Source: Acidimicrobiia bacterium
Lineage (GTDB): Bacteria > Actinomycetota > Acidimicrobiia > Spongiisociales > UBA5794
Assembly: GCA_029934555.1 (NCBI GenBank)
Contig: JAOZMA010000094.1
Span: 1-8,037, forward strand
Reading direction: 5' to 3'
DNA: 8,037 nt
Part shown: piece after piece, positions 5,502 to 8,037 of the stretch
Layout of the letters: each line of letters opens with the position of its first letter
Position numbering within the stretch: the first letter of the stretch is position 1
Notes under the pieces: generated by a model
The model's input: the letters and a program-made list of their open reading frames with translations, nothing else
Told to the model about the DNA's origin: nothing
The model's database searches: none
Program-made: the position numbers and the translations under genes

Positions 5502-7025
5502 ATGAGCCTGAACGTTGCCACACTTCTCCACGAAAGCGCCAAGCAGCACCCGGAGCGGACGGCCCTGGCCATCGGTGATACCACCATGTCGTATGGCGAA
5601 CTCCACGGAGCGGTTCAGCGTTTCGCTGCAGGGCTCAGAGACCTCGGTGTCCACCCCGGTCAGCATGTCGCTCTTCTGCTTCCGAACGTACCGCAGTTCA
5701 CGATCGCGTACTTCGGCACACTCGCGATCGGCGCCGTCGTCGTGCCACTCAATGTGCTGCTGACAGCGGACGAGATCGCCTATCACCTCAACGATTCAGA
5801 TTCGGTTGCTCTCGTCGTGTGGGAGGGTTTCCTGGAGCCCGCTGAGGCCGGGTTCAACCGCACCGAGAGCGCCCACCATCTCATCATCGCGAAGGCCGAC
5901 CCAACCGATGCGACGGCACCGGAAGGCGCCTCCAACATGCTGGCGCTCATCGCCTCAGCTGAGCCATACGAGGATCATGCTCCGACGATGCCGGATGATC
6001 CGGCGGTCATCCTGTACACATCGGGCACGACGGGGTACCCGAAGGGTGCCGAGTTGACGCACTTCAACATGTTCTTCAACGCCCGCTACTGCGGAACGTC
6101 ACTGCTCCCCATAGACACGGACACGGTGGCATTGGCCACCTTGCCCTTGTTCCACAGTTTCGGACAGACGGTCATCCATAACGCCGTGCTGGGCCAGGGT
6201 GGAACCGTTGTGCTCCTACCCCGCTTCGAGCCGATCACCGCTCTCGAGCTCCTGCAGAAGTACCAGGTGAACCTGTTCGCCGGCGTCCCCACGATGTACT
6301 TCGCCCTTCTCCACACACCCGAGGTTGACGACTACGACCTGAACCTGAAGTACTGCGTGTCCGGTGGCGCGGCGATGCCGGTCGAAGTAATGAAGGCGTT
6401 CGATGAAAAGTACGGCGTCAACATCCTCGAGGGCTACGGGCTCTCTGAAACATCCCCCGTCGCCTCGTTCAACGTTCTCGACCGTCCGAAGAAGGCCGGA
6501 TCGATCGGCCCGCCACTCTGGGGCGTCCAGTTCCGGCTCGAGGACGACGAAGGCAACATCGTTACGGAGGTCGGTTCACCGGGAGAGATCTGCATCAAGG
6601 GCCACAATGTGATGCGGGGCTACTACAAGAAGCCCGAGGCCACTGCCGAGGCGATCATCAACGGATGGTTCCATACCGGGGATATCGGGACCGTCGACGA
6701 CGACGGCTACTACTACATCGTCGACCGCAAGAAGGACATGATCATCCGGGGCGGCTTCAACGTCTACCCGAGAGAGATCGAGGAAGTTCTCTACGGCCAC
6801 CCGGCCGTCGCAGAGGCCGCCGTCATCGGCATCCCCCACGAACGCCACGGCGAGGAGGTCAAGGCAGTCATCGCCCTCAAACCGGGGACCGCTGCCACCG
6901 GCGACGAACTCATCGCCTATTGCAAAGAGCATCTCGCTGCCTACAAGTACCCAAGGACGATCGAGTTCCAGGAATCTCTCCCCAAGGGCCCAACAGGCAA
7001 GATTCTGAAGCGAGAACTGGGATAG
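5502..7025 (+). CDS. AMP-forming acyl-CoA synthetase (FadD-like fatty acid-CoA ligase)
   Basis: This 507-residue protein is a complete ANL-superfamily enzyme that adenylates a carboxylic acid and transfers it to coenzyme A. The phosphate-binding motif YTSGTTGYPKGA lies at 172-183 and EGYGLSETSP at 310-319. The hinge region reads GWFHTGDIG at 388-396 with D394, then VDRKKDMIIRGGFNVYP at 407-423. The C-terminal PTGK carries the catalytic lysine K500. The length and the RGGFNVYP hinge fit the medium/long-chain fatty acid-CoA ligase branch, but the acid used cannot be read from sequence. The Shine-Dalgarno GGAAGGA sets the start at 5502. It is a single gene divergent from the hydantoinase. The stop TAG is followed two bases later by the inverted repeat that opens the repeat region. 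Confidence 0.93.
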   Translation: MSLNVATLLHESAKQHPERTALAIGDTTMSYGELHGAVQRFAAGLRDLGVHPGQHVALLLPNVPQFTIAYFGTLAIGAVVVPLNVLLTADEIAYHLNDSDSVALVVWEGFLEPAEAGFNRTESAHHLIIAKADPTDATAPEGASNMLALIASAEPYEDHAPTMPDDPAVILYTSGTTGYPKGAELTHFNMFFNARYCGTSLLPIDTDTVALATLPLFHSFGQTVIHNAVLGQGGTVVLLPRFEPITALELLQKYQVNLFAGVPTMYFALLHTPEVDDYDLNLKYCVSGGAAMPVEVMKAFDEKYGVNILEGYGLSETSPVASFNVLDRPKKAGSIGPPLWGVQFRLEDDEGNIVTEVGSPGEICIKGHNVMRGYYKKPEATAEAIINGWFHTGDIGTVDDDGYYYIVDRKKDMIIRGGFNVYPREIEEVLYGHPAVAEAAVIGIPHERHGEEVKAVIALKPGTAATGDELIAYCKEHLAAYKYPRTIEFQESLPKGPTGKILKRELG

Positions 7026-7027
7026 GG

Positions 7028-7080
7028 AGCCGCCAGTCGCCAGTCACCAGTCACCAGACTCCAGTCCTCAGGCGGCGGCT
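7028..7080. repeat. Heptamer block 1 enclosed in a 7-base inverted repeat
   Basis: AGCCGCC (7028-7034) and GGCGGCT (7074-7080) are perfect inverted arms. Between them, five 7-base units run in register from 7033 to 7067: CCAGTCG, CCAGTCA, CCAGTCA, CCAGACT and CCAGTCC. The arms begin two bases after the ligase stop, so the element may also act as a hairpin ending that transcript. No U tract follows. Confidence 0.65.
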
Positions 7081-7248
7081 GTCAGTAGTCAGTAGTCCGT
7101 AATCCGTAATCCGTAATCCGTAATCCGTAATCCGTAATCCGTAATCCGTAGTCCGTAGTCCGTAGTCCGTAGTCCGTAGTCCGTAGTCCGTAGTCCGTAT
7201 TCCGTAGTCCGTAGTCCGTAGTCCGTAGTCCGTAGTCCGTAGTCCGTA
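7081..7248. repeat. Main heptanucleotide tandem array, 24 units in perfect register
   Basis: The array is exactly 168 bases with no insertion or deletion. In order it holds two GTCAGTA, one GTCCGTA, seven ATCCGTA, seven GTCCGTA, one TTCCGTA and six GTCCGTA. Variation is almost confined to the first base of the unit, and identical variants sit together, as expected from slippage or unit duplication. The last unit runs into CCGTACGG (7244-7251), a perfect 8-base palindrome. It is not CRISPR, because there are no spacers. The unit resembles in form the short heptamer families (STRR) known in cyanobacteria. Confidence 0.97.
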
Positions 7249-7268
7249 CGGTGGGGTGCTCTTGTCCT

Positions 7269-7293
7269 GTCCCCTCGGCCGACGGAGGAGGAC
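7269..7293. repeat. GC-rich hairpin
   Basis: GTCCCCTC (7269-7276) pairs with GAGG-A-GGAC (7285-7293), leaving one bulged A and an 8-base loop. It lies just after the heptamer array and has no U tract. Confidence 0.4.
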
Positions 7294-7363
7294 GGGGGGA
7301 CGCGGAGGAGCGAAGCGACGAAGCAGGGGGGCTCCGGGAGCTTTGATCGTGACGATGAGGCCC

Positions 7364-7391
7364 GGCGTCTGGCGTCTGGTGTCCGGCGACT
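7364..7391. repeat. Heptamer block 3, opposite orientation to block 1
   Basis: Four 7-base units in register: GGCGTCT, GGCGTCT, GGTGTCC and GGCGACT. Read on the minus strand they give AGTCGCC, GGACACC, AGACGCC and AGACGCC. The first is identical to a unit phase of block 1 (7035-7041), so the two blocks are an inverted pair flanking the main array. Confidence 0.65.
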
Positions 7392-7393
7392 CG

Positions 7394-7439
7394 TCCTTCT
7401 TCTTCCTCCCCATCAGGGGGAGGTGGCAGCGACGAAGGA
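7394..7439. repeat. Nested palindrome, REP-like
   Basis: An inner perfect stem CCTCCCC (7405-7411) / GGGGAGG (7417-7423) has a 5-base loop. It is enclosed by TCCTTC (7394-7399) / GAAGGA (7434-7439). The G-rich/C-rich arms and the following CTGACGGAGGGGG resemble dispersed intergenic palindromes seen in many bacteria. Copy number cannot be judged from this window. Confidence 0.5.
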
Positions 7440-7546
7440 GCTGACGGAGGGGGTCGAAACGCACATCTGAGACGGGGTTCGAAAACAATCCCAGCATTCT
7501 TTGAGAAACATTGTCCGGGAGGTCGTTTTCTGTCCTACCGGGTTGA

Positions 7547-7552
7547 TACGTT
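7547..7552 (+). promoter_or_regulatory. Leaderless-type -10 box for the DUF222 gene
   Basis: TACGTT (TANNNT) ends six bases before the ATG at 7559, with no Shine-Dalgarno between. The -35 position is not recognisable. The arrangement matches the two boxes in the 2770-2840 gap. Confidence 0.4.
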
Positions 7553-7558
7553 GCTCGT

Positions 7559-8037
7559 ATGGAAACGACTGCGACGCTCACCACCGATACTCTCGAACAG
7601 CAACTCCTTTCGGGTGAAACCACGATCGCCCGGGTGCGTGCTGCACAGATGACGATCATCCGTGAGATCGACCGACGCCAGACCCCGCTCGCTGACGGTT
7701 GTCGGTCGATGGCCGAATGGGTCACGGGACGTCTCGACGTCGCACCCGAGACAGCAAAGGCGCTGGTGTCGACGGCTCGGCGTCTCGAAGCGCTCCCCAC
7801 CGTCGAGCACACTGTTGAAGACGGGACGATCTCCTTCGACCGTGCCACGGCCCTGGCCCGTATCGCCGTGCCCAGTGAGGATGAGACGATCATCGAAGAA
7901 CTCGCCGTCTATGACGTGGCTGCGATCCGGCGTCTCAGGTCGAACCGGCACCGCACCACCAAGGGTATGGAACGCGAAGCGTTCGAACACCGCTACCTCA
8001 TGGCTCAGCCGAACCTCGACGAATCGTCGTGGCGGGT
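7559..8037 (+). CDS. DUF222/13E12-family protein, N-terminal part
   Basis: The frame is open from ATG 7559 to the window end, giving 159 residues with no stop; the gene continues beyond. An in-frame TGA at 7544-7546 and the lack of other upstream starts fix the start. Residues 46-80 (DGCRSMAEWVTGRLDV, then a helix ending RRLEALP) match the conserved core of DUF222, and the following GTISFDRATALARI fits its second helix pair. Full-length relatives in Actinobacteria are usually 350-500 residues, often end in an HNH nuclease domain and occur in many copies; the mycobacterial REP13E12 family is the best-known example. Function is unproven. It is preceded by the repeat mosaic and a leaderless-type promoter. 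Whether the HNH domain is present cannot be seen. Confidence 0.82.
   Translation, partial: METTATLTTDTLEQQLLSGETTIARVRAAQMTIIREIDRRQTPLADGCRSMAEWVTGRLDVAPETAKALVSTARRLEALPTVEHTVEDGTISFDRATALARIAVPSEDETIIEELAVYDVAAIRRLRSNRHRTTKGMEREAFEHRYLMAQPNLDESSWR

Larger units (their letters stand above)
7249..7558. other. Gene-free stretch with repeat fragments
   Basis: No credible gene lies in these 310 bases. They hold a GC-rich hairpin at 7269-7293, an inverted heptamer block at 7364-7391 and a nested palindrome at 7394-7439. A less GC-rich segment from about 7480 carries the promoter of the next gene. GCGACGAAG occurs twice (7315-7323 and 7429-7437), each copy close to a run of G residues, which suggests two copies of a related dispersed element. 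Confidence 0.6.

Noticed and set aside
7081..7248. CRISPR array
   Set aside because: The units are 7 bases long with no spacers, and no cas gene is present.
7051..7893. A 280-codon open frame on the minus strand through the heptamer array, with DYGLRTT repeats
   Set aside because: It is open only because the 7-base unit has no stop on that strand in any frame. The rest is antisense to the DUF222 gene and low-complexity, with no family resemblance.

Overview
This is about 8 kb of a GC-rich (by eye just over 60%) chromosome, most likely from an actinobacterium. The NNC/NNG codon preference, GTG starts, TANNNT-type -10 boxes placed just before start codons and a DUF222/13E12-type gene all fit an Acidimicrobiia-like lineage. 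That placement is inference; no rRNA or other marker gene is present.

Region 1 (1-2423, plus strand) is the end of a tightly packed molybdenum-hydroxylase operon. It holds the last 35 codons of a xanthine/CO-dehydrogenase-type molybdopterin-binding subunit, then xdhC, yqeB and yqeC, joined by overlaps of 4, 4 and 1 bases. XdhC handles the molybdenum cofactor for such enzymes. YqeB and YqeC are the accessory proteins associated with hydroxylases that carry a labile, non-selenocysteine selenium ligand. The operon therefore points to a selenium-dependent molybdenum hydroxylase, although selD and mocA are not in the window. A hairpin overlapping the yqeC stop ends the block.

Region 2 (2424-3969) has a small MIP18/SufT-like Fe-S assembly protein on the minus strand. 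It diverges from a 12-helix, NnrS-like membrane protein on the plus strand. The 71-base gap between them carries a leaderless-type -10 box facing each way and two abutting perfect palindromes.

Region 3 (3970-7025) has a dihydropyrimidinase/hydantoinase on the minus strand with its full metal-ligand set, diverging from a FadD-like acyl-CoA ligase on the plus strand. A hydantoinase near yqeB/yqeC recalls the E. coli yqe/yge/ygf cluster and suggests N-heterocycle (purine or pyrimidine-like) catabolism.

Region 4 (7026-7558) has no gene and is the most unusual stretch. It is a mosaic of repeats: a heptamer block enclosed by a 7-base inverted repeat, 24 perfectly phased heptamers (168 bases, mainly GTCCGTA and ATCCGTA), a third heptamer block in opposite orientation, and GC-rich imperfect palindromes. 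It resembles the short tandemly repeated heptamer (STRR) families known from cyanobacteria, here in a probable actinobacterium.

Region 5 (7559-8037) is the N-terminal part of a DUF222/13E12-family protein, cut by the window end. It has a leaderless-type promoter.
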